Source: Gemmatimonadetes bacterium T265 (GTDB taxonomy: Bacteria > Gemmatimonadota > Gemmatimonadetes > Gemmatimonadales > Gemmatimonadaceae). From it: a stretch of 64,000 nt of DNA. The DNA is taken from NCBI GenBank assembly GCA_019973575.1, contig BPUI01000001.1:2616342-2680341 (forward strand). Direction: 5' to 3'. This document shows, in pieces, positions 1 to 8,741 of this stretch; position 1 is the stretch's first letter, and each line of letters opens with the position of its first letter. A program made the position numbers and the translations under genes. Below the pieces are notes generated by a model. It saw only the letters and a program-made list of their open reading frames with translations. It had not been told where the DNA came from and did no database searches.

Positions 1-1402
1 CCGTGACGTCGAGGCTGAAGCCGGTGTGGTGCGCGCCGCCCGCGTAGATCCAGGCCGCGGCGGCGGTCTTCAGCTCCGGCTGCGGGGCCCACAGCGCGCG
101 CGCGACGGGCAGCTTGGGGAGCGGCACGTCGACCGGCACGGCGTCGACCACGTTCACGATCATCCGGTACCGGTCGCCCATCTCGACCACGGACGCGTTC
201 ACCGCCGGCCCCGCTTTCGCGTCGAAGACGAGCCGCACGGGGTCGGCCTTCCCGCCGATCCCGAGCGGGTGCACCTCGAGCGACGGCCGCGTCCTCGCGA
301 TCGTCGGGCAGACCTCGAGCATGTGCGAGCCGAGCACCTTCATGCCGCCCGGCGCGGGGTGGCCCGCCGGCCGAGGGCCGGCAGGAAAGTGGTACGTATA
401 GTCCTCCATGAACGACGTACCGCCCGTCAGGCCGGCGCCCATCACCTTCATCGCGCGGACTAACGCCGCGGTCTTCCAGTCGCCCTCGGCGGCGAACCCG
501 TACCCCTCGGCCATCAGCCGCTGCGGCCCGAGGCCGGGGAGCTGCGTGAGGCCGTGCAGGTCCTCGAACGTCGTCGTGAAGCCCTTGAAGTTGCCGTCCT
601 CGAGGAAGCGCCGGATCCCGATCTCGATGCGCGCGCCGTCGCGGAGGGCCTGGTGGCGCTCGCCGCCGGGACGCAGCGCCGCGGCGACGGCGTACTGTTC
701 ACCGTAGCCGCGGATCGCCTCGTCGACGTCGGCGTCCGCCACGCCGTCGACGAAGCGCACGAGGTCGCCGACCCCGTGGCCGTTCACGCTGTAGCCCAGG
801 CGCATCTGCGCGCTCACCTTGTCACCTTCGGTGACCGCCACCTCGCGCATGTTGTCGCCGAAGCGGACGAAGCGCGCGCCCTGTGCGTCGTGCCACGCGC
901 AGGCGGCGCGCGCCCACGCGCCGAGGCTCGCCTGCACGTCGGCGTCTTCCCAGTGCCCGACGACGACCTTGCGCGCGAGGCGCATCCGGCTGCCGATGAA
1001 CCCGAACTCGCGGTCGCCGTGGGCCGCCTGGTTCAGGTTCATGAAGTCCATGTCGATGTCGGCCCACGGGATCTCGCGGTTGAATTGCGTGTGCAGGTGC
1101 AGGAACGGCTTCTGCAGCGCGCGCAGCCCCGCGATCCACATCTTGGCCGGCGAGAACGTGTGCATCCACGTCACGAGGCCGACGCAGTCGGCCGCGGCGT
1201 GCGCCTCGAGCGCGAGGCGGTGGACCTCGTCGGGCGTGGTGAGCACCGGCTTGAAGACGACGCGCACCGGGACCCGGGCCGCCTCGCCAAGCGCGCGGGC
1301 GATGACGCGCGAGTGCTCGGCGACCTGCTCCAGCGTGTCGGGGCCGTACAGGTGCTGGCTCCCGGTCACGAACCATACTTCGAACTGCTTCAGGTCGATC
1401 AT
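1..1402 (-). CDS. araA: L-arabinose isomerase (C-terminus off the left edge)
   Basis: Converts L-arabinose to L-ribulose in the cytoplasm, the first step of bacterial arabinose catabolism. Reading leftward from an ATG at 1402 gives [20 protein letters not shown], the classic AraA N-terminus. Further along are [10 protein letters not shown] and [10 protein letters not shown], which carry the two catalytic glutamates, then [10 protein letters not shown] and GGAHHTGFS, which carry metal-binding or catalytic histidines. About 467 residues are visible; the E. coli enzyme has 500, so roughly the last 30 lie outside the window. The gene follows a GH43 glycosidase on the same strand after an 80-base gap, so the two are probably co-transcribed: the glycosidase releases arabinose and AraA metabolises it. 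The match to the family extends over the whole visible length. Confidence 0.96.
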   Translation of the reverse strand, partial: MIDLKQFEVWFVTGSQHLYGPDTLEQVAEHSRVIARALGEAARVPVRVVFKPVLTTPDEVHRLALEAHAAADCVGLVTWMHTFSPAKMWIAGLRALQKPFLHLHTQFNREIPWADIDMDFMNLNQAAHGDREFGFIGSRMRLARKVVVGHWEDADVQASLGAWARAACAWHDAQGARFVRFGDNMREVAVTEGDKVSAQMRLGYSVNGHGVGDLVRFVDGVADADVDEAIRGYGEQYAVAAALRPGGERHQALRDGARIEIGIRRFLEDGNFKGFTTTFEDLHGLTQLPGLGPQRLMAEGYGFAAEGDWKTAALVRAMKVMGAGLTGGTSFMEDYTYHFPAGPRPAGHPAPGGMKVLGSHMLEVCPTIARTRPSLEVHPLGIGGKADPVRLVFDAKAGPAVNASVVEMGDRYRMIVNVVDAVPVDVPLPKLPVARALWAPQPELKTAAAAWIYAGGAHHTGFSLDVT

Positions 1403-1482
1403 CTCGTCTGGCCGTGTGTGAAGTCGTGCGCGGTCGCGCGGCGCGCGCGCCGGCGCGGGCGCAAGATCGGGGCGCGGGCGCG

Positions 1483-2589
1483 CTACCCGCCCGAACCCGA
1501 CGGTGCGCGCAGCCGGACGCCGCTCGGCACCGGGTGGCCGAACTGCGGCGTCCCGTCCGCGCCCCAGGTGAAGCGCTGCGCGCGCACCGTGCGCGGGCTA
1601 CCCTCGTTCCCTCCGGACGCGTCGGCGCCGCCGTCCTTGGCGTGGTAGACTACCCAATCCTCCGTGCCGTCCGGGGAAACCGTGAAGCCGTTATGGCCCG
1701 GGGTGTAGACCGCGCCGTCGGGTCCCGCGTAGGGCGCGAACACGGGCTCGCGGCGCTTGGTCCAGGCGGTCGGGTCGAGCGGGTCGCCGCCCGGCGCGAG
1801 CGAGAGGAGGCCGAGGTAATAGTGCGGCGTGGCCGTGTGGCCGGCGGAGTAGGTGAGGAAGACGCGGCCCGCGTGGACGAGCGGCTCGGGCGCTTCGACC
1901 CAGTAGCCCGCGTCCTGCTCCCAGCGGCCGTTCACCTCGCGCCACCCGTGCTCCCACGGCTCGGTGCCGCGGACGATCTGCACGGCCGGCCCGCCGACGC
2001 GCGTCGGATCGGCCAACGGCGCGATGTACACGCCGTTCGCACAGTAGAGGAGGTACAGGCGCCCATCCGGCGTCCGCAGCACGCTGCCGTCGATCGCGTA
2101 GCGCTCGGTCGGGTCGACGCGCGCGGGCGGGTCGTACGCGCCTAACGGGTCGCCCGTGCGCGCGGCCATCACGTACAGCCGGTGGTGCGCGTCGACGCCG
2201 TCGCTCGCGGTGAAGTAGAGGTACCAGCGCCCGCCGAGCCGGTGCAGCTCGGGCGCCCAGATCTGGCGGCTCGTCGGGCCGGAGTCCGGAGCGGTCCACA
2301 CGCGCGCCTTCGCGCCGGAATCGAGTTCGGTCAGCGTGCGCGCGCGCCAGACCCAGACGCCGCGCCCGGGGCCCATCGTCGCGGTGAAGTAATACCAGCC
2401 GCCGTCCCGCACGACCCACGGGTCGCCCGCGGCGACCGAGCGGACGATCGGGTTGGCGAACGAGTCCGCGGCCGCCGCCTGTCCGCGCGCCGGGGGCGCC
2501 GCGAGCGCGCCCGCGACGGCCAGGGCGGCGGGCGCGGTGCGTGCGACGACGCCGAACAGGTCGCGGTGGAGTGAGACGACCGTTCGCAC
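1483..2589 (-). CDS. GH43 family glycoside hydrolase (arabinan/arabinoxylan-type), secreted
   Basis: Five-bladed propeller hydrolase of family 43, expected to release arabinose (or xylose) from glycans outside the cytoplasm. The three acidic active-site positions are visible: Asp in [11 protein letters not shown] (about residue 56), Asp in [10 protein letters not shown], and the general acid Glu in [10 protein letters not shown] signal peptide with an Ala/Val-rich core ends near PPARGQA. I place the start at GTG 2589, which directly precedes the signal peptide and lies seven bases below a TATACT box. A longer form from 2658 is possible but adds 23 residues unlike a signal peptide. The gene lies directly upstream of araA and is divergent from the SGNH cassette. 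The GH43 call is firm; substrate (arabinan versus xylan) is inferred from the araA neighbour. Confidence 0.9.
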   Translation of the reverse strand: MRTVVSLHRDLFGVVARTAPAALAVAGALAAPPARGQAAAADSFANPIVRSVAAGDPWVVRDGGWYYFTATMGPGRGVWVWRARTLTELDSGAKARVWTAPDSGPTSRQIWAPELHRLGGRWYLYFTASDGVDAHHRLYVMAARTGDPLGAYDPPARVDPTERYAIDGSVLRTPDGRLYLLYCANGVYIAPLADPTRVGGPAVQIVRGTEPWEHGWREVNGRWEQDAGYWVEAPEPLVHAGRVFLTYSAGHTATPHYYLGLLSLAPGGDPLDPTAWTKRREPVFAPYAGPDGAVYTPGHNGFTVSPDGTEDWVVYHAKDGGADASGGNEGSPRTVRAQRFTWGADGTPQFGHPVPSGVRLRAPSGSGG

Positions 2590-2595
2590 GCGCGC

Positions 2596-2601
2596 AGTAT
2601 A
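2596..2601 (-). promoter_or_regulatory. Candidate -10 box for the GH43-araA unit
   Basis: TATACT on the minus strand ends seven bases before the GTG at 2589, so transcription could begin at or next to the start codon, giving a leaderless mRNA. No Shine-Dalgarno sequence precedes that GTG. The -35 region is weak (TGGCTG at the appropriate distance). This is inference from position and consensus only. Confidence 0.3.
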
Positions 2602-2755
2602 GAGCTGGTGACCGCACGCAGCCACGGCGGACACCGCCGGGGATGGCCCGTCGCGCAACCGGTCGTCACGTCGGCACGTCTACCTTTCACAGTCCGCGCG
2701 GGCACTTGGTCCCGCCGCTCTCTGCCGCCGCCCTCCCCGTCGTTCCCGCCCGTTG

Positions 2756-4837
2756 ATGTCCGCGGTCGTTGCCACCGAGCCCGCCCCACGCCGGCGGGCA
2801 CTGTTCGTCGCCCTGACACTCGCCCTGCCCTGGCTGCTGCTCGCGCTCGCCGAACTCAGCCTGCGCGCCGGCGATTACGGGAGCGACTACCCGCTCTTCA
2901 CGCTGTACGCGCCGCACCCGGACTACCTGCTGAGCAGCCCTGACGCGGCGCGCCGCTACTTCCACGGCGCGTTCGTCCCGACGCCACACACCGACTTCTT
3001 CCGCGCGTCAAAACCCCCGGGCACGTTCCGCATCTTTTTCCAGGGCGAGAGCTCCGCGCAGGGCTTCCCGTACCTCCACGGCGCCTCGCCGTCGCGGATG
3101 ATCGAGGCGTGGCTCCAGCACGACTTTCCAGGACGCGACATCGAAGTCGTGAACACGGCGTTCACGGCTATCAGCTCCTACGTCCTGCTCGACCAGGCCG
3201 ACGCCATTCTCGCGCAACATCCGGACGCGGTCCTTATCTACACGGGCCACAATGAGTACTACGGCGTGTTCGGCGCCGGCGCATCAGGGCCGCTCGGTCG
3301 GTCGCCGGCGCTCGTGCGGGCGTACCTCGCCCTCCGACGCCTGCGGCTCGTACAGCTCGTCGAGCACGCGCTCGGCGCGGCGCGCGGCGGGGACGACGGG
3401 CCGAACCGATCGGCGGACGACCGGTCGGGGTCCAGCGCCTCCGACGCGCCCCGGTCGGTGATGGTGCTCATGGCGGGTGACCAACACGTCGCGCTCGGTG
3501 CGGCGCGGTTCGCGGCCGGCGTCGCGCAGTTCCGCGCGAACCTCGGCGCGCTGCTCGCGAGATATCAGGCGGCACACGTCCCGGTGTTCGTCGGCACGCT
3601 CGTGAGCAACGAGCGCGACCAGCCGCCGTTCGTGAGCGGCTTCACGCCCGGCGCCGATTCGGCCGCGTGGCGGCGTGCGGTCGACGGCGCCGTCGCAAGC
3701 GGCCGCCGCGGTGACACGGCGGCCGCGGTCGCCGGCCTGCGCGCGGCCGTTCGCGTCGACCCCGCGCCGGCCGACGCGCACTACGCGCTCGCCCGGCTCC
3801 TCGAGGCGCGCGGCGACACGGTGGGCGCGCGCCCGGAGTACCGCGCCGCGAAGGAGCGTGATGAACTTCGCTTCCGCGCGCCCGAGGCCCTCAATGCCGT
3901 CATCCGCGAGGAGGCAGCGGAGTACGGCGCGACCGTCGTCGAATCGCAGGCGGCGGTCGAGCGCGCCTCGCCCGGCGGCGTCCCGGGGCACTCGCTCATC
4001 CTCGAGCACCTGCACCCCAACGTCGCGGGGTACGCGGTCATCGCGCGCGCCTTCTACGACGCCCTGCGCGCGCGCGAACTCCCGGCGGCGCTGCCGGCGT
4101 CGGCCCCGGCGCCCGCCCTCGCCGACGTGCCGGTCACCGCGGTCGATTCGGCCGCGGGCGCGCTCCGCACCGACCGGCTGCTCTCGGGGTGGCCGTTCCG
4201 CCCGCGCGGCGCGGCCGTCGTCCCCGCGGTCGACACCCTGCGCCCGCGCACGCGGGTCGAGGCGCTCGCGCGCGCGCTCGTGTTAGGCGAGATCCCGTGG
4301 CCGGAGGCGACCGACGCGCTGCGCGCCGAGTACGCGCGCGCCGGCGACACGACGCGCGCCCTCACCGTGTCGCGCGTGATGGCGCAGGAGTTCCGCTACT
4401 CGCCGCAGCCCTGGCTCGACGCGGCGCGGCTGGCCGCGGCCGCGCGCCGGTACGCGGAGGCGTTGGACGACGCGCGGCGCGCGGCCGCGCGGCGCGAGAC
4501 GCCCGAGGGGCTCCGGCTCGTCGGCCTGCTCGCCCTGCGCGCCGGCGAGCGCGACGCCGCGCTGGCGGCCCTCGCGCGCGCCGCGCAGCTCGCGCCGGAC
4601 GACCGCAAGGCCGCGCTCACCGTCACCGCGGCGCGCGCGCTGCCGCTCCTCGCGTCCGGCCCCGCGGCGGGTCCCGCGGGCTCGGCGGGCGACGCCACGC
4701 GCCTCTACAACCTCGCCGTCGCCTACGCGCTCCTCGAGCAGTACGACAGCGCCCGCGCCGCGCTCGCCGCGCTCCGGCGGGCCGCGCCCGGCGACCCGCG
4801 CGCGGCCGACCTCGCGCAACGCGTCCCGCCGGCCTAA
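2756..4837 (+). CDS. SGNH/GDSL-like hydrolase with TPR region, membrane anchored
   Basis: A predicted inner-membrane or periplasmic protein of 693 residues. One N-terminal membrane segment (about residues 17-35, ALTLALPWLLLALAEL) is followed by an SGNH-like domain. It shows GESSAQG (Ser about 99, block I), YTGHNEYYG (block III, Gly-x-Asn) and LEHLHPN (block V His). These are the catalytic blocks of SGNH esterases or acyltransferases. The second half is Ala/Arg-rich helical repeats resembling TPRs. The ATG at 2756 is preferred to a TTG at 2753. It heads a four-gene plus-strand cassette with a carbamoyltransferase, SxtJ and DUF5989; the next gene begins 18 bases downstream. Its stop codon lies inside a CGTTAGGC-type motif. 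A role in modifying an extracellular polymer or metabolite is plausible, but the substrate is unknown. Confidence 0.8.
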   Translation: MSAVVATEPAPRRRALFVALTLALPWLLLALAELSLRAGDYGSDYPLFTLYAPHPDYLLSSPDAARRYFHGAFVPTPHTDFFRASKPPGTFRIFFQGESSAQGFPYLHGASPSRMIEAWLQHDFPGRDIEVVNTAFTAISSYVLLDQADAILAQHPDAVLIYTGHNEYYGVFGAGASGPLGRSPALVRAYLALRRLRLVQLVEHALGAARGGDDGPNRSADDRSGSSASDAPRSVMVLMAGDQHVALGAARFAAGVAQFRANLGALLARYQAAHVPVFVGTLVSNERDQPPFVSGFTPGADSAAWRRAVDGAVASGRRGDTAAAVAGLRAAVRVDPAPADAHYALARLLEARGDTVGARPEYRAAKERDELRFRAPEALNAVIREEAAEYGATVVESQAAVERASPGGVPGHSLILEHLHPNVAGYAVIARAFYDALRARELPAALPASAPAPALADVPVTAVDSAAGALRTDRLLSGWPFRPRGAAVVPAVDTLRPRTRVEALARALVLGEIPWPEATDALRAEYARAGDTTRALTVSRVMAQEFRYSPQPWLDAARLAAAARRYAEALDDARRAAARRETPEGLRLVGLLALRAGERDAALAALARAAQLAPDDRKAALTVTAARALPLLASGPAAGPAGSAGDATRLYNLAVAYALLEQYDSARAALAALRRAAPGDPRAADLAQRVPPA

Positions 4838-4855
4838 CGCCTGCGCCGACGCCGC

Positions 4856-6673
4856 ATGCCTCCCGCGCGCCACGTGCTCGGCCTCTCGGCCTACTACCAC
4901 GACGCCGCCGCCTGCCTGCTGCGCGACGGCGAGGTGGTCGCCGCGGCGCAGGAGGAGCGGTTCACGCGCCTCAAGGGCGACGCCGCGTTCCCGGCGCGCG
5001 CGGCCGCGTACTGCCTCGCGGAGGGCGGCGTCGGCGTGGGCGACCTCGCCGCGGTCGCGTTCTACGACAAGCCGCTGCTCAAATTCGAGCGCCTGCTCGA
5101 GACGTACCTCGCGGTCGCGCCGCGCGGGTTCGGCTCCTTCCTCAAGGCGGGGCCACTCTGGGTGAAGGAGAAGCTGTTCACCGACCGCACCCTCCGGCGA
5201 GCGTTAGGCGAACTCGCCGGCCGCGCCGGGGCGTACGAAGGGGACCTGCTGTACGCCGAGCACCACGAGTCGCACGCGGCGAGCGCGTTCTACCCGTCGC
5301 CGTTCGACGAGGCCGCGGTGCTCACCGTGGACGGCGTCGGCGAGTGGGCGACGGCGTCCGTCGGGGCGGGGCGGGGGAGCGGCCTCGAACTCCTCTCGGA
5401 GCTCCGGTTCCCCGACTCGCTGGGCCTGCTCTACTCGGCGTTCACGTACTACCTGGGCTTCCGCGTCAACTCGGGCGAGTACAAGGTCATGGGACTCGCG
5501 CCCTACGGCGAGCCACGGTACGCCGACCTGATCCTCACGCGCCTGATGGACCTGCGCGAGGACGGCTCGTTCACGCTCGACCGGCGCTACTTCGGCTACG
5601 TGAGCGGGCTCCGGATGACGACCGGCGCGTTCGACGACCTGTTCGGCGGCCCGCCGCGGACGCCCGAAAGGGCGCTCGACCGCCGACACTTCGACCTCGC
5701 GCGCTCGGTGCAGCACGTCTGCGAGGAGGTCGTGCTGCGGATGGCGCGCACGGCGCACCGGCTGGCGGGACTCGACCGGCTGTGCATGGCCGGCGGCGTC
5801 GCGCTCAACTGCGTCGCCAACGCGCGCGTGCTGCGCGAGGGGCCGTTCCGCGACGTCTGGGTCCAGCCCGCCGCCGGGGACGCGGGCGGCGCGTTAGGCG
5901 CCGCGGCCCTCGCCTGGCACCGCGCGCTCGGCGGCGCCCGCCGGGTCGCGCGCGGGGCGGGCGGCGCACCCCGCGACGGGATGGGCGGCACCTATCTCGG
6001 GCCCGCGTTCGCGGACGCGGACGTCGCGGCCGCGCTCGACGCGGTGGGGGCGGTCTACGAGGTTTTCGACGCCGCGTCGCTGGCCGGTTACGCCGCCGAC
6101 CGGCTGGCGGAGGGCGCGGTCGTCGGGTGGTTCCAGGGGCGGATGGAGTACGGGCCGCGCGCGTTGGGCAACCGGAGCATCCTCGCCGACCCGCGCCGCC
6201 CCGACATTCAGTCGCGCCTCAACCGCGCGATCAAGTTCCGCGAGAGCTTCCGCCCGTTCGCGCCGAGCGTGACGGCGGAGCACGCGGGCAAGTGGTTCGT
6301 GCTCGACCGCGACTCGCCGTACATGCTGTTCACGGCCGACGTGCGCCCGGCGCGCCGCGGCGCGCTCCCCGCGGTCACGCACGTCGACGGCTCGGCCCGC
6401 GTACAGACGGTGCGCCCGGAGGACAACCCCGCGTTCCACGCCCTGCTCCTCGCCTTCGCCGCGCGCACGGGATGCCCCATGCTCGTGAACACGAGCTTCA
6501 ACGTGCGCGGCGAGCCCGTCGTCTGCACCCCGGCCGACGCGCTCCGGTGCTTTCGCGACACGCGCATGGACGTCCTCGTACTCGGGCCGTTCGTGCTGGA
6601 GCGCGCGGCGCAGCGGGGGTGGGCCGCGCGCGACGCCGCGTCGGCCGTGCCGGCCGCGCTCGCGTTCGACTGA
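4856..6673 (+). CDS. NodU/CmcH-type O-carbamoyltransferase
   Basis: Transfers a carbamoyl group from carbamoyl phosphate, through a carbamoyl-adenylate, to a hydroxyl on a sugar or metabolite. The 605-residue length is typical of the NodU/CmcH/TobZ family. Family signatures are visible at both ends: VLGLSAYYHDAAACLL (ASKHA-fold N-terminal domain with the metal-binding His) and LADPRRPDIQSRLN. The C-terminal YrdC-like domain follows, with FRESFRPFAPSV and MLVNTSFNVRGEPVV. Its stop codon overlaps the start of the SxtJ gene (TGATG), which indicates translational coupling. NodU-SxtJ-DUF5989 groupings are known in saxitoxin and exopolysaccharide clusters. The acceptor here cannot be read from sequence. 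Confidence 0.93.
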   Translation: MPPARHVLGLSAYYHDAAACLLRDGEVVAAAQEERFTRLKGDAAFPARAAAYCLAEGGVGVGDLAAVAFYDKPLLKFERLLETYLAVAPRGFGSFLKAGPLWVKEKLFTDRTLRRALGELAGRAGAYEGDLLYAEHHESHAASAFYPSPFDEAAVLTVDGVGEWATASVGAGRGSGLELLSELRFPDSLGLLYSAFTYYLGFRVNSGEYKVMGLAPYGEPRYADLILTRLMDLREDGSFTLDRRYFGYVSGLRMTTGAFDDLFGGPPRTPERALDRRHFDLARSVQHVCEEVVLRMARTAHRLAGLDRLCMAGGVALNCVANARVLREGPFRDVWVQPAAGDAGGALGAAALAWHRALGGARRVARGAGGAPRDGMGGTYLGPAFADADVAAALDAVGAVYEVFDAASLAGYAADRLAEGAVVGWFQGRMEYGPRALGNRSILADPRRPDIQSRLNRAIKFRESFRPFAPSVTAEHAGKWFVLDRDSPYMLFTADVRPARRGALPAVTHVDGSARVQTVRPEDNPAFHALLLAFAARTGCPMLVNTSFNVRGEPVVCTPADALRCFRDTRMDVLVLGPFVLERAAQRGWAARDAASAVPAALAFD

Positions 6674-7125
6674 TGTCGCGCCCGCCGATGATCCCGACCG
6701 ATGGTCCCCGGGCGCACACCGCCGGCGGCGACCCGGACGTTCCAGCGACCCCGGGCGAGCTGCGCCGGTTCGCGCTCACCATGGGGGGCGCGTTCGCCGC
6801 CCTCGCCGGCGCCGGCGTGTGGCGTCACCGCCCGCTCCTGGCCGGCGTGTGCGCACCGTTAGGCGTGGCGCTGGTCGGTGCGGGGCTCGTGCTCCCCGCG
6901 CGGCTCCGGCCGGTTTACGATGGCTGGATGTCACTCGCCCGCGCCATCTCGCGCGTGACGACACCCATCTTTCTCGGCGTCGTGTACTTCGCAGTCTTCA
7001 CCCCGATCGGGCTGATCATGCGGTGCGTCGGGCGACGGCCGCTCGTGCCCCCGCGCGGCGCGTCGTCGTACTGGGTCGCGCGCGCGCCGGGAGCGCGGGC
7101 GAGCGACCTGCGGCGGCAGTTCTGA
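6673..7125 (+). CDS. SxtJ family small membrane protein
   Basis: A 150-residue protein whose ATG overlaps the stop codon of the carbamoyltransferase. After a Pro/Gly-rich N-terminus come hydrophobic stretches near residues 40-75 (GAFAALAGAGVW and LAGVCAPLGVALVGAGLVL). A longer segment around TPIFLGVVYFAVFTPIGLIM follows, with a conserved-looking tail RCVGRRPLVP. This pattern and the gene order match the SxtJ family of membrane proteins found beside carbamoyltransferases. The biochemical role of SxtJ is not established. Coupled translation suggests it partners the carbamoyltransferase, possibly docking it at the membrane; that part is inference. Confidence 0.75.
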   Translation: MSRPPMIPTDGPRAHTAGGDPDVPATPGELRRFALTMGGAFAALAGAGVWRHRPLLAGVCAPLGVALVGAGLVLPARLRPVYDGWMSLARAISRVTTPIFLGVVYFAVFTPIGLIMRCVGRRPLVPPRGASSYWVARAPGARASDLRRQF

Positions 7126-7173
7126 CGCGCGCCGGCTATTCGGATGCGGAACGGGCCTTTTCACATTTCGGCG

Positions 7174-7332
7174 ATGTCTCGACCATCCTTCCTGGCAGAG
7201 CTGTGGGCGTTCATGCGCGTGCGCAAGAAGCTCTGGCTGCTGCCCGTCGTGCTGCTCCTCCTCGCCGCGGGGCTGGTGATCGCGTTCGCGCAGGGGTCGG
7301 CGCTCGCGCCGTTCATCTACACGCTCTTTTGA
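7174..7332 (+). CDS. DUF5989 family single-span membrane protein
   Basis: A 52-residue protein starting MSRPSFLAELWAFMRVRKKL, followed by one strongly hydrophobic helix and ending ALAPFIYTLF. Length, the ELW-x-F-x-RVRKK motif and the terminal FIYTLF match the DUF5989 family, which is regularly encoded next to SxtJ and NodU-type carbamoyltransferases. I chose the ATG at 7174 because it gives the family's usual N-terminus; an in-frame ATG at 7144 would add ten residues. It is the last gene of the cassette. Its function is unknown. Confidence 0.75.
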   Translation: MSRPSFLAELWAFMRVRKKLWLLPVVLLLLAAGLVIAFAQGSALAPFIYTLF

Positions 7333-7467
7333 CATCTGCCCACGCGGGCTACGCGCGTCGCGCCGTCTTCCGGCGGCGCTCCCGCTCCGCCACAACTCGT
7401 TCGGCCCGGATTCGAGCGCGTCGTGCACACCGCCGCCAACTGGCCTACGCGTCGCGTTCTTCGACTG

Positions 7468-7515
7468 AGTCGATCTGGGCCTCCCGAGAGAAGTCGATCT
7501 GGGCCTCCCGAGAGA
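7468..7515. repeat. 24-bp tandem duplication between convergent genes
   Basis: A 24-base unit beginning agtcgatctgggcctcccga is present at 7468-7491 and repeated without mismatch at 7492-7515. It lies in the 195-base gap between the DUF5989 gene and the 3' end of the minus-strand GH43 gene. No hairpin terminator is evident in the rest of this gap. Confidence 0.85.
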
Positions 7516-7527
7516 AAACGTCGCGTT

Positions 7528-8664
7528 TCATTTGCACTCCCCCGACGGCGCCGCGACCGGCGTACCGGCCGCGACCGGCGCCCCGATGTTCGGGGTGCCG
7601 TCCGTATTCCAGCCGTAGGGCTGCATGTGGATGACGCGGTCCCACCCCGGGGCCGCGCTCGTCTTCGCGTGATAAACGATCCAGCCCTGCCGGCCGTCGG
7701 GCGATTCGGTGAACGTGTTGTGCCCCGTGCCGATAACGCCGTTAGCCGACGCGAACACCGGCCCCGCGCTCTTGGCCCAACTCGCAGAGTCGGTCGGGTC
7801 GGCGCCTTTCCCCCGGTACCGCAGCATCCCGAGTTCGTACGTCGGCAGCCACGAGTCGCGCGTCGAGTACACGAGGAACGTGTCCCCCCCGTGCTGGAGG
7901 AACTCGGGCCCCTCCTGCAGGTCGAGCTCCGGTCCGCGCTCCCACGCGGCGTTAGGCGCGGACAGCACCCGGCGGGGCCCCGTGATCGTCCACGGGTTCG
8001 CCATCGGGGCGACGTAGAGCAGCTGCGGCGTCTTGTCGGTCGCGGCGGGGCGCTCCCAGCCGGACCACACGGCGTAGAGCCGCCCGTTCACGCGTCCCAC
8101 CGTGAGGTCGATCGCCCAGATGCCGGGCCGCGCCAGACTCGGGCCGCCGGCGGGCGCGAGGCCGTCGCCGGTGTAGAGCTGGCCCAAGTCGTCCCACGCG
8201 CCAGTCGGGTCGTCGGTGCGAGCTCGCAGCACGCCGCTGCGCTGGCCGGTAAACGGCTGCCCCGCGCGGTCGGCGGCCGCGTAGTAGACGTACCAGCGCC
8301 CGTCGAGGTAGGCGAGTTCCGGCGCCCAGATGTTCGTGTGGTTCCACCCGGTGTCGGGCGGGGTCCAGATGGTCACAGAGCGCGCGCGGCCGAGCTCTTC
8401 GAGGCGCGCGGCCTTGGCAATCGTGATGCGCTCGTCCTGCGACTGGACGAGGTAGTAGAACCCGCCGCGCCGCACGACCGACGGGTCGGCGCCGCGCATC
8501 ACCGGGTTGCGGAACGCACAGGCTGCCGCCCCGGCGGGCGCGCGGGAGGAGCGGGTCATTAGGCCGCCCCCGGCGCACGCGGCGGCGATGGCGGCGGTCA
8601 GCACGAGCGGAACGCCGCCGGCCGTGGTCGAACGGCGGGGGACCGATACCGCAGGGCACAACAT
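7528..8664 (-). CDS. GH43 family glycoside hydrolase, lipoprotein
   Basis: Second family-43 propeller hydrolase in the locus, 378 residues. A lipoprotein signal (VLTAAIAAACAGGG) places it on a membrane surface, typical of PUL glycosidases. Active-site acids are seen as Asp in MRGADPSVVR, Asp in IWAIDLTVG and the general acid Glu in LDLQEGPEFL. WNHTNIWAPELAYLDGRWYV is the usual GH43 blade. The ATG at 8664 is chosen because a longer reading from 8748 would run across the hairpin at 8694-8728. It follows susD on the same strand, so it probably belongs to the susC-susD operon or is read through from it. It has only modest resemblance to the other GH43 here, so it is not a recent duplicate. Confidence 0.9.
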   Translation of the reverse strand: MLCPAVSVPRRSTTAGGVPLVLTAAIAAACAGGGLMTRSSRAPAGAAACAFRNPVMRGADPSVVRRGGFYYLVQSQDERITIAKAARLEELGRARSVTIWTPPDTGWNHTNIWAPELAYLDGRWYVYYAAADRAGQPFTGQRSGVLRARTDDPTGAWDDLGQLYTGDGLAPAGGPSLARPGIWAIDLTVGRVNGRLYAVWSGWERPAATDKTPQLLYVAPMANPWTITGPRRVLSAPNAAWERGPELDLQEGPEFLQHGGDTFLVYSTRDSWLPTYELGMLRYRGKGADPTDSASWAKSAGPVFASANGVIGTGHNTFTESPDGRQGWIVYHAKTSAAPGWDRVIHMQPYGWNTDGTPNIGAPVAAGTPVAAPSGECK

Positions 8665-8693
8665 GGCGAGGCACACCGGTGGCAAAGCACGAC

Positions 8694-8728
8694 TGGGTGG
8701 GCGGGCGCCTACGGCGCCCGCCCACCCA
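8694..8728 (-). terminator. Hairpin downstream of susD
   Basis: A perfect 16-bp inverted repeat (8694-8709 with 8713-8728) has a three-base loop and sits 13 bases after the susD stop codon. It has no clear T-run, so it may be a partial terminator or an mRNA 3' stabiliser between susD and the GH43 gene. Confidence 0.65.
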
Positions 8729-8741
8729 CGAAGGTTGACCC

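Noticed and set aside
4189-7125. 978-residue plus-strand frame spanning the carbamoyltransferase
   Set aside because: Only its last 150 residues (from 6673) look like a protein; the rest is an Arg-rich shadow of the SGNH and carbamoyltransferase genes.
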